Part shown: piece after piece, positions 1 through 5,378 of the stretch
Position numbering within the stretch: position 1 is the first letter of the stretch
How the letters are laid out: every line of letters begins with the position of its first letter
Assembly: GCA_937889655.1 (NCBI GenBank)
Contig: CALBZG010000129.1
Span: 1-6,482, forward strand
DNA from: an uncultured Clostridia bacterium
GTDB lineage: Bacteria; Bacillota; Clostridia; Peptostreptococcales; Anaerovoracaceae
Direction of reading: 5' to 3'
Length of the DNA stretch: 6,482 nucleotides
Position numbers and translations under genes: made by a program
Notes under the pieces: generated by a model
Seen by the model: only the letters and a program-made list of their open reading frames with translations
What the model was told of the DNA's origin: nothing
Database searches by the model: none

Positions 1-1979
1 GCGCTTACTATGTGACACGTACAGAACTAGAGGATTTTAATGATGGAGAGATAAATCCCTATTTTTCCATATCACCCAACTTGGTTGCTGATGGTGTATG
101 TAAAGGCGCAGACCTTAATAAAGGTGATACCAAGCTGCCAAACAGAATATTTACAGACGAAAACACCATAACATTTGAGGTGCCATTGGGGAAGAAAGCT
201 GTTTTGTACTTTGATTATGACATCAAATCCAAGGGGTGGACTTCTTCTGACATTTTCGTCAACGAAGAGAGATGGAGCCGGTTGGTGGGGATATCTGGAG
301 GGAAAGGGCATTATGCGGCTCCGCAATTCCTCAAGGAAGGCTTGAATTCCATCAGATTCGCTACAATGGACTACGGGACCCTGCCATTGGCATCCTATAT
401 CTATATTGATGATCTGAAAGTATTTTATGTTGATAATAGCCCTGAATCACAATTTGAGATGGTTGGGGGCAATCAGGATTGGTGTGCGGTGGATGATGAG
501 AATGGATGGATGCGATTTTCGGGACAATTCATAACGCCGCCTGAAGTCATGAACTTTAAGGTTTGCCCAGGGGAATACATACAATCAGACTTCCAAACAT
601 CATCTTCAGATTTGATTATTAAAAACGTTGAGAAACCCGACAACAAGACCCTTACGATTGAAGTGCCGGAAGGCAAAGCAGCACTTGATGCAGGAATATC
701 AATAGAATCCTCTCCAACGTCGACCTCTAGTAACAGCTACAATGTCACATGGAAGTGGCCTTCCCGTGCGTTCACATGGACATGCTACGGACGGACTGAA
801 GGTGGAACTATTCCGCTTCAAATCCCAAAATATTGGCGTGTATCCCTGGGGACTTTAAGTGGCTCGAACTATTTTACAGAAAGCGCCAGATCCACATATG
901 GGTCATGGGGGGATTTTAGAAAAGTCGAGTTCTATTTGGCAGATAACGAACCTCAGCCCGTATTGGAAGGCAGATATTTCTATGAAAACGACCCATACGG
1001 CCAACCCAAAGACATGTATGTTGAAAATGAGAGGTATACGAAGAAGACTGAATTGAGTCTTTCTGATACGTCTGAAGATTTATGGTATATCAAGGATTTC
1101 AAATTGTACTGCATTGAAGATGGCGTAAAAGTATATGCCGAGGAGAACTCCCCCGGATCTGAAAACGAAGCGACAGGATGGGTAACCAGCAATTGCGCTG
1201 CCATGGCCATCAAATTGAAAAGTTTACCCGAAAAACCTGAAGACACCTTGATCTACAAGAAAGGTCAGCTGGTGGCATATGATATTTTTTACAGCGATTA
1301 CGAACAGGATCCTAGCCGTAGAGGATATTGGAGATACACCCATATGCCAATGAACGATGGGGAACATCCCCTGGCAACTGCGATTACAGACGGGGAAGGA
1401 TCCGTAAAGTATATCCGGGATATCATGCTGGATAAGCCGATCGAAAGATTTTATATCGATGGGAAATATACTGTTGAGCATTGGCAGGAGGACAATACAA
1501 CAAGACTTAATGTCCCGATGGACAGTAGCGGGTATCCTATTGGATATCCGGATTATGATAAGGCTTCCAATGTCGAAACCATTACTTTTTATGTCATCGG
1601 GACCGCTACAGCCCCATGGGTCAAAGAAATCAAAACCATGACATTAAGTAACAATATATGGTTAGATTCGGCTGTTGATTATCGGGATACTTTCAGACTG
1701 AAAATATACATTGATGATAAAGAAAAAGATACCCTTTCATTAACGACCGAGGTTTATCTCGATCGGCGGCGTATCTATACTCATGTTCAAAAGGGGATCG
1801 ATGCGGACAACACCGGAAAATATCCGGCAGTCATGACGGGACCGCTTCCGGATCCGGCCGAAAAAGGCTCATACCAAGTCATCTGTACCGTTAGGGATGA
1901 AACCGGTGCCGGCATTGGAACTCACCGATTTATTGTTGAACGAATCATGCCCAAAATCAGGATCCACCGGTTGTTCTAA
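1..1979 (+). CDS. C-terminal part of a large, probably extracellular beta-sandwich protein of unknown family (5' end outside window)
   Basis: The frame is open from the first base (first full codon at base 3, reading A-Y-Y-V) to TAA at 1977-1979. The GTG at 12 is therefore probably an internal valine, and no ribosome binding site can be seen before it. About 658 residues are visible, numbered here from base 3. I do not recognise the family. The sequence is rich in Y, W, D, T and S, with alternating polar and hydrophobic strands, no transmembrane segment and no SLH or sortase motif. Related segments recur: TITFEVPLGKKA (55-66) resembles TLTIEVPEGKAA (216-227), and YIYIDDLKVFYVD (132-144), KVEFYLADN (307-315) and LWYIKDFKLYCIED (360-373) look like the same closing strand. 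These suggest repeated jelly-roll modules of carbohydrate-binding type (inference). Residues about 537-646 look like a terminal Ig-like domain, with EKDTLSLTTEVYLD and YQVICTVRDETG strands. Secretion is inferred from composition and from the SLH neighbours. It converges on the downstream minus-strand gene. Confidence 0.8.
   Translation, partial: AYYVTRTELEDFNDGEINPYFSISPNLVADGVCKGADLNKGDTKLPNRIFTDENTITFEVPLGKKAVLYFDYDIKSKGWTSSDIFVNEERWSRLVGISGGKGHYAAPQFLKEGLNSIRFATMDYGTLPLASYIYIDDLKVFYVDNSPESQFEMVGGNQDWCAVDDENGWMRFSGQFITPPEVMNFKVCPGEYIQSDFQTSSSDLIIKNVEKPDNKTLTIEVPEGKAALDAGISIESSPTSTSSNSYNVTWKWPSRAFTWTCYGRTEGGTIPLQIPKYWRVSLGTLSGSNYFTESARSTYGSWGDFRKVEFYLADNEPQPVLEGRYFYENDPYGQPKDMYVENERYTKKTELSLSDTSEDLWYIKDFKLYCIEDGVKVYAEENSPGSENEATGWVTSNCAAMAIKLKSLPEKPEDTLIYKKGQLVAYDIFYSDYEQDPSRRGYWRYTHMPMNDGEHPLATAITDGEGSVKYIRDIMLDKPIERFYIDGKYTVEHWQEDNTTRLNVPMDSSGYPIGYPDYDKASNVETITFYVIGTATAPWVKEIKTMTLSNNIWLDSAVDYRDTFRLKIYIDDKEKDTLSLTTEVYLDRRRIYTHVQKGIDADNTGKYPAVMTGPLPDPAEKGSYQVICTVRDETGAGIGTHRFIVERIMPKIRIHRLF
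162..956 (+). repeat. Two diverged beta-sandwich modules inside the left-hand protein
   Basis: Bases 162-446 and 648-956 encode segments that start with nearly the same strand (TITFEVPLGKKA and TLTIEVPEGKAA). Each continues through a tryptophan-containing strand (EERWSRLVG and KYWRVSLG) and ends in a hydrophobic strand followed by an acidic turn (IDDLKVFYVDNSPE and RKVEFYLADNEPQ). Overall similarity is low outside these anchors, so this is a proposed protein-level repeat, not a DNA repeat. The fold assignment (jelly roll, possibly carbohydrate-binding) is inference. Confidence 0.4.
1611..1940 (+). other. C-terminal Ig-like domain of the left-hand protein
   Basis: Residues about 537-646 begin APWVKEIKT, then alternate short strands: RLKIYIDDKEKD, LTTEVYLDRRRIYTH, YQVICTVRDETG and HRFIVERI. 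This strand rhythm, with a V-x-C-T-V-x-D-x-T-G edge near the end, is typical of bacterial Ig-like or cadherin-like modules. Only a short basic tail, ending IHRLF, follows before the stop. There is no anchoring motif, so any cell attachment must lie in the part outside the window or be by protein contact. Confidence 0.45.
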
Positions 1980-1989
1980 AGAATATTAC

Positions 1990-2024
1990 AAAAAAAAGGG
2001 AGTGAGCAGCCTGTGCACACTCCC
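1990..2024 (-). terminator. Rho-independent terminator of the 967-residue SLH gene
   Basis: GGGAGTG (1998-2004) pairs perfectly with CACTCCC (2018-2024), giving a 7-bp stem with a 13-nt loop. Read on the minus strand, the stem is followed at once by eight T residues (complement of A at 1990-1997), the classical layout. It lies 52 bp past the minus-strand stop codon. Read on the plus strand the hairpin is followed only by GCTTTAAAAGC, a poor U-tract, so termination of the left-hand gene here would be weak or bidirectional at best. Confidence 0.85.
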
Positions 2025-2076
2025 GCTTTAAAAGCCGTGAATGAGAAATATTAAATTACCCTAAAATCACCAATCG

Positions 2077-4980
2077 CTAGATTGTGGCTTTATTGATTGT
2101 AAGTGTATAATCATTGTCTCTTAAATCCTCGCCGCTTACAGTGATGTCGACAATGACCCGATCGGTTGAGGTCATATCAATATTGATCGTGTTGAGCTCC
2201 GGCACAGAAGGATCTCCCTCGAAGGATATTTTTGTGCCGCTGGCTGCGGTTGCGGTTACATAAACTATTGCCGCATTGCTTGGAACGTTGATGGTCATAT
2301 TACTGGAAATGCTGACTGAACCAGCCTGCCCGCTGCCAGCGTCGTTATAGCTGAGACCGCTTAGAACTGCAAGGGGCTTCAAGGTCGTGACATCCACTCC
2401 GAGGATATTGGAGTCTGATCCATTCCCGTTTACCACGCCGTATACATAATAAACGATGTTTCCGGCAAGGCCGTTGATCGTGAAATTACCGGATGTGGAT
2501 ATGGACCCGGAGGCGCTCGGGCATGGGGTGTTTGTTGCATCTCTTCCCGATTTGATTTGGGAAGCAGTCGGGATCACGCTATTTGAGGTTGTTGCTATGA
2601 AGTACGCAGTGCCCGGGATAGTAGAGGTAGCACTGATCGAAATGCTGTTCATTCCAGGTGTAAGCACCAGGTCGCCAAGGGTAGGCGCTGCGGTGCCCGC
2701 AATGAAAGTAGATGACTTCGAAGCCACATAACTACCGGAGGCGGCCTTGAATTTATCTGCCAGGACAGTGATAGTATAGTAGCCTCCATCCTGCCATCCG
2801 CCTGCCGGCGCGTTGATCGTTACCACATTTCCGGACAGTGAACATGAAGTGTTCTGATTCGTGCTGCTGGAATCCTCCGTTACCGTGATATTTTCCATGA
2901 GATAGCTCGTGTCCGGAGTCTGGCCTGAGGAATTATATATGTTCTCTGAGAACGTCAGCGTGATCGGATTGCTGGTGGATACTTGAGTGGCCCCGTTTGA
3001 AGGGCTGATGGCCACGGTCGGTGTATTGTTAAGTGTCGTAAAGGACGCATTATAGGATGTAATATTCTGATCGCTGGAATTTATTCTGAACACCCTGGTG
3101 TTGAATCCTAAATAATACACCTGGTTTGATAACAGATTGCTTGTCGGGCTGATGGTAATGACAGTATCTGCTGAATTGATGCTGGCAGTAAACGGAACAT
3201 TCTCGCCGCTGCTGTTATTTTTCTTGAAGATCAGGTTGCTGTTCAAATAGGAACTGGTAATATCCGATCCCGCATAAGTTTCAATCGCAGCGTTGAACGT
3301 GATCGTTGGCTTAACATTCAAAGCAACTCCGGTCTTGCCGTTTGAAGGATTGAATACCACCGAAGAGGTGCCTGTCGTCGTAAAATCAAAACTCTTGGAA
3401 GTGATATTCTCATCAGTCGAATTTACCCGGAAGACTCTGGAATTGAAAGCGATGTAATAAACCTGCCCGGCAACAAGATCGCTGGTGGGATCGATGGTGA
3501 TCACTGTATCGGAGGAATTCATGCTTGCAGTAAAGGCAACGTCGGCGCCGGCACTGCTATCCTTTTTGAATATAATATTATTCTTCAGGTAAGTGTTGGT
3601 TATATCAGCACCTGCATAAGTTTCGATAGCAGAATTAAATGTGATGGTAGGGCTGATCGTAAGGGAAACGCCTGTTTTACCGTCGGTTGGATTAAAAGTA
3701 ACCGTCAGTACGGGTATCTCAAGAGTCGGGGCCTTGACGCCGCTGGCGATGGTCCAGTTTCTCGGTTTAGTTTCATAAGTGATGCCGCTGACATTGACGT
3801 TCATCTGCTTTATAACACCAGTTCCGTGAAATGCAGTGACTCCGTTTACATCGGCAATGCCCAGAGTTGAATCGCTGCTGAGATGCACGTCCGAATTCCT
3901 GCCGCCATAGGTGATCACCATTTTTGTCATATCGCAATCATCCAATCTTGCGGTACTGTCACCTAAGATATTGACAAGAGGGAAATCACCAGTGATAGTT
4001 ATGTCTGCACCGGATTTAACATTGACAACTGTAAACCCTGCTCCAAAGGCGCCTCCGGCAAGAGATGAGGTCTGCAAAGTTGCGGTTTGTTCGGTAGAAG
4101 TGGCGGCAATGACCGTTTCTCCTTTTGCAAGGACTCTGACCGCGGAATCATCTTTCTCTACATTGCAGTTGGCGATCCTGCAGTTCTGCAGCGTCACTGT
4201 ATCGAGTCCTCCGCCGTTCACATTCAGCGTGCCCAGTACGACGCAATTGCTAAGAGTCACATCTCCGTCTCCCAGATCTTCAGACAAAGTGAGGTTGTTC
4301 ACATAGATGCGATCCTTCACGGTTCCTTCGGATTTTATGGTTGTGCTGGAATCAATGATATTTTCTTCATCCAGTATTTCGCAGATGATTTTTGCAGTCT
4401 GGGCCCGTGTTAGACTGTCAGTAGGATGCAGCAGCCCGTCATCATACGCGCCAAGATAGCCTTTTCCAACAACTCGTTTCATATACGGATTTGCCCAGTC
4501 GGCAACGGAAGAGCCGTCCTTGAAGGCTGTAAGGGTCGCGGACACGCCATAAGCCGGAATGATCCGGGCAATCATTACTGAAGCTTCCTGTCTGGATATG
4601 GCTTTGTTCGGCAAAAAAGTGCCATCGTCATACCCTGCAACATAAGTAGCAGCAACAGCTTTGCTAACATCTTTATAGTACCATTCGCTGAAAGGCACAT
4701 CTTTAAAAGTGATCGTCGCTGTGGCGGTATTTCCCAGGGCGGAATTCATCATTTTCGCGAATTCCGCTCTGCTTACAGGCCTGTCCGGTAAAAAAGTACC
4801 GTCAGGATAACCGCTGATAAATCCGAGCTCGATACCCCGGGTAATATAGGTTTTAGCCCAGTGATTGCTAATGTCGGACGGAGTTGCGGCAGCTGCTATA
4901 TCAGGAGCCGTAAGCCCGGGCGTCAGGAGCGCGAGGGCCATCATAATAACTGTAAAAACGCTGAGAAAAGATTTCTTCAT
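2077..4980 (-). CDS. SLH-domain cell-surface protein with beta-helix, three Big_5-type Ig-like modules and C-terminal cadherin-like domain
   Basis: This 967-residue secreted protein is probably held on the secondary cell-wall polymer by SLH domains. ATG at 4980-4978 is preceded by AAGGGAGGAA at good spacing. Residues 1-32 form a signal peptide (KK, hydrophobic core, AAAA before TPSD). Three SLH domains lie at about 36-83, 91-141 and 152-204; their binding-motif positions read SRAE, SRQE and TRAQ. Residues about 218-410 are a valine/asparagine-rich, ladder-like stretch resembling the beta-helix region often found after SLH domains in Firmicutes. Big_5-type modules follow at about 426-536, 540-648 and 655-760, the first two being two-thirds identical. 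An FN3-like module (764-867) and a cadherin-like beta-sandwich (869-964, ending YTLTINKATI) complete it. No catalytic motif or sortase signal was seen. The role is probably structural or adhesive (inference). The gene is divergent from another SLH gene and ends in a strong terminator. Confidence 0.93.
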   Translation of the reverse strand: MKKSFLSVFTVIMMALALLTPGLTAPDIAAAATPSDISNHWAKTYITRGIELGFISGYPDGTFLPDRPVSRAEFAKMMNSALGNTATATITFKDVPFSEWYYKDVSKAVAATYVAGYDDGTFLPNKAISRQEASVMIARIIPAYGVSATLTAFKDGSSVADWANPYMKRVVGKGYLGAYDDGLLHPTDSLTRAQTAKIICEILDEENIIDSSTTIKSEGTVKDRIYVNNLTLSEDLGDGDVTLSNCVVLGTLNVNGGGLDTVTLQNCRIANCNVEKDDSAVRVLAKGETVIAATSTEQTATLQTSSLAGGAFGAGFTVVNVKSGADITITGDFPLVNILGDSTARLDDCDMTKMVITYGGRNSDVHLSSDSTLGIADVNGVTAFHGTGVIKQMNVNVSGITYETKPRNWTIASGVKAPTLEIPVLTVTFNPTDGKTGVSLTISPTITFNSAIETYAGADITNTYLKNNIIFKKDSSAGADVAFTASMNSSDTVITIDPTSDLVAGQVYYIAFNSRVFRVNSTDENITSKSFDFTTTGTSSVVFNPSNGKTGVALNVKPTITFNAAIETYAGSDITSSYLNSNLIFKKNNSSGENVPFTASINSADTVITISPTSNLLSNQVYYLGFNTRVFRINSSDQNITSYNASFTTLNNTPTVAISPSNGATQVSTSNPITLTFSENIYNSSGQTPDTSYLMENITVTEDSSSTNQNTSCSLSGNVVTINAPAGGWQDGGYYTITVLADKFKAASGSYVASKSSTFIAGTAAPTLGDLVLTPGMNSISISATSTIPGTAYFIATTSNSVIPTASQIKSGRDATNTPCPSASGSISTSGNFTINGLAGNIVYYVYGVVNGNGSDSNILGVDVTTLKPLAVLSGLSYNDAGSGQAGSVSISSNMTINVPSNAAIVYVTATAASGTKISFEGDPSVPELNTINIDMTSTDRVIVDITVSGEDLRDNDYTLTINKATI
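2080..2376 (-). other. C-terminal cadherin-like beta-sandwich
   Basis: Residues about 869-967 open with LAVLSGLSYNDAG, contain VSISSNMTINVPSNAAIVYV and VDITVSGEDLRDNDYTLTIN, and end four residues later. The pattern 'V-x-V-T-V-x-x-E-D-x-x-x-x-x-x-Y-T-L-T-I' at the end resembles the cadherin-like (PF12733-type) domain common in Firmicutes surface proteins. The family assignment is from memory of that pattern and not from a search. Confidence 0.5.
3037..3705 (-). repeat. Tandem pair of Big_5-type Ig-like modules
   Basis: Bases 3373-3705 and 3037-3363 encode two adjacent modules of about 110 residues. By hand alignment about 72 of 109 positions are identical, with shared blocks PTITFN, AIETYAG, IFKK, DTVITI and QVYY. 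Their DNA differs at many third positions, so the duplication is not very recent. A third, much more diverged copy follows (bases 2701-3018), keeping the opening SPSNGATQV and the SEN-type strand. Confidence 0.8.
3751..4329 (-). other. Beta-helix-like ladder between SLH and Ig-like modules
   Basis: Residues about 218-410 show short repeated strands and turns such as GDVTLSNCVVLGTLNVNGGG, LDTVTLQNCRIANCNV, ADITITGDFPLVNILGD and GVIKQMNVNVSG. The spacing of V/L/I pairs with N/G/D turns fits a right-handed parallel beta-helix. The segment ends with YETKPRNW, after which a short linker leads to the first Ig-like module. The fold is inferred by pattern; no polysaccharide-lyase active site is visible, so a rigid spacer or ligand-binding role is more likely than catalysis. 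Confidence 0.55.
4369..4875 (-). other. Triple SLH cell-wall-anchoring region
   Basis: Three consecutive SLH domains cover residues 36-204 just after the signal peptide. Diagnostic segments are GYPDGTFLPDRPVSRAEF (domain 1), GYDDGTFLPNKAISRQEA (domain 2) and AYDDGLLHPTDSLTRAQT (domain 3). In this family the S/T-R-A-E position contributes to binding pyruvylated secondary cell-wall polymer. All three keep the arginine; only the first keeps the full RAE. Three copies is the usual functional set. Confidence 0.92.
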
Positions 4981-4986
4981 GTCAAA

Positions 4987-5011
4987 TTCCTCCCTTAGAT
5001 TTCCTCCCTTA
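4987..5011 (-). promoter_or_regulatory. Tandem duplicated Shine-Dalgarno before the 967-residue SLH gene
   Basis: On the minus strand the 11-mer TAAGGGAGGAA occurs twice, at 5011-5001 and 4997-4987, 14 nt apart. The proximal copy is 6 nt from the ATG at 4980 and is the functional ribosome binding site by position; it also fixes the start codon. No start codon is correctly spaced after the distal copy, so it may be a standby site or a remnant of a small duplication. Confidence 0.8.
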
Positions 5012-5077
5012 AAGACTCAATAAACGTATAAATGATATAATTAAGATAACGTGAATATTCATTGATACACACAGAAA

Positions 5078-5086
5078 ATTATACCA
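5078..5086 (-). promoter_or_regulatory. Extended -10 promoter for the 967-residue SLH gene
   Basis: Read on the minus strand, 5086-5078 is TGGTATAAT, a perfect TATAAT with the TGn extension. No good -35 hexamer is found 16-18 nt upstream (sequence there is AT-only), which is compatible with an extended -10 promoter. The predicted transcript would start near 5071 and carry a leader of about 90 nt. Prediction from sequence only. Confidence 0.55.
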
Positions 5087-5122
5087 TATACTGCGATCTT
5101 AATAATAGGGGGCAAATAAATA

Positions 5123-5148
5123 GTAATTAATATTTAAGAATTAATTAC
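5123..5148. promoter_or_regulatory. Perfect 9-bp inverted repeat, candidate shared operator
   Basis: GTAATTAAT (5123-5131) and ATTAATTAC (5140-5148) are perfect reverse complements separated by 8 nt. The centre is 5135.5. The predicted -10 boxes facing left (5078-5083) and right (5187-5192) have their midpoint at 5135, so the repeat sits in the -50 to -77 zone of both promoters. It could bind a dimeric regulator or act as UP-element-like AT-rich DNA. AT-rich sequence produces such palindromes by chance more easily than mixed sequence. Confidence 0.45.
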
Positions 5149-5150
5149 AA

Positions 5151-5179
5151 ATCTGTGTGCTCATTGAAAAGACACAGAT
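5151..5179. promoter_or_regulatory. Perfect 8-bp inverted repeat around the rightward -35 box
   Basis: ATCTGTGT (5151-5158) and ACACAGAT (5172-5179) are perfect reverse complements with a 13-nt spacer that contains the whole TTGAAA -35 hexamer (5164-5169). A protein bound here would block RNA polymerase at the right-hand promoter. It is of mixed base composition, so it is less likely than the neighbouring AT-rich repeat to be chance. The regulator is unknown. Confidence 0.45.
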
Positions 5180-5192
5180 GCCGTTATATAAT
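5164..5192 (+). promoter_or_regulatory. Sigma-A-type promoter for the right-hand SLH gene
   Basis: TTGAAA (5164-5169) and TATAAT (5187-5192) are separated by exactly 17 nt, the optimal housekeeping arrangement with one mismatch in the -35. Predicted transcription starts near 5199, giving a leader of about 180 nt before the ATG at 5379. No better-spaced pair was found closer to the gene: TTGAAA at 5314 has only a 14-nt gap to TATAGT. Confidence 0.65.
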
Positions 5193-5198
5193 AATTAG

Positions 5199-5378
5199 AC
5201 GCAGCAATATGAATTTCGTTTCAAGACCGGCGCGGATATTCATAAAAAATGGGAACATTTTATTCCCGGATCAACTCTAATATAGGGATGAACTGCTGAT
5301 AATAATCGCAAATTTGAAATTAAACAAATTAGATATAGTGGAAGCTTATTGAAAGTTAAAAGAAAGGGGATCGATAAA
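5199..5378 (+). promoter_or_regulatory. Long 5' leader of the right-hand SLH gene
   Basis: If the promoter at 5164-5192 is used, about 180 nt of leader precede the start codon. It holds TATGAAT (5208-5214) pairing with ATTCATA (5238-5244), whose loop includes the only GC-rich patch (CCGGCGCGG, 5227-5235), and a small hairpin GGGAA/TTCCC (5251-5255 with 5263-5267). Neither is followed by a T-run, so they are not terminators. I could not match the leader to a known riboswitch class. A role in mRNA stability or translation control is possible but not shown. Confidence 0.3.
5363..5370 (+). promoter_or_regulatory. Ribosome binding site of the right-hand SLH gene
   Basis: AAAGGGGA lies 8 nt before the ATG at 5379 and is the only purine-rich block at a suitable distance. 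Together with the signal peptide that starts at this ATG it fixes the start codon. It is a weaker match to the anti-SD than the AAGGGAGGAA used by the divergent gene. Confidence 0.7.

Larger units (their letters stand above)
4981..5378. other. AT-rich divergent intergenic region between two SLH genes
   Basis: This 398-bp spacer has no convincing gene. It contains, from left to right: the duplicated ribosome binding site of the leftward gene, the palindrome GAATATTC (5053-5060), the leftward extended -10 promoter, the two inverted repeats at 5123-5148 and 5151-5179, the rightward promoter, and the long leader of the right-hand gene. It is much more AT-rich than the flanking genes. The arrangement suggests joint regulation of the two surface proteins. 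Confidence 0.75.

Noticed and set aside
12..14. GTG as the true start of the left-hand gene
   Set aside because: The same frame is open from the window edge through this codon, only 11 bases lie before it, no Shine-Dalgarno is visible, and no signal peptide follows it.
2456..2731. 91-codon plus-strand open frame inside the SLH gene
   Set aside because: It lies antisense to the FN3-like module and has no independent support; open frames opposite S/T-rich genes are common by chance.
3911..4306. 131-codon plus-strand open frame inside the SLH gene
   Set aside because: It is antisense to the beta-helix coding region, has no signal or domain, and lacks a ribosome binding site; the overlapping 967-residue frame has clear domains from end to end.
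5033..5041. TGATATAAT on the plus strand, an extended -10 match
   Set aside because: There is no -35 at proper spacing, it lies in the leader of the leftward gene, and the AT-rich context makes chance matches likely; the promoter at 5164-5192 is much better.
5053..5060. Palindrome GAATATTC, also present at 5389-5396
   Set aside because: An 8-bp AT-rich palindrome with no spacing relation to a promoter; two occurrences are not enough to argue for a site.
5209..5280. Possible 23-residue leader peptide (ATG 5209 to TAA 5280) in the leader of the right-hand gene
   Set aside because: No Shine-Dalgarno precedes it and only about 10 nt of predicted transcript lie upstream; the composition gives no attenuator signature.
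5199..5378. Riboswitch in the long leader
   Set aside because: The leader was compared by eye with c-di-GMP-type conserved cores and no match was found; the visible stems are short and no expression platform is apparent.
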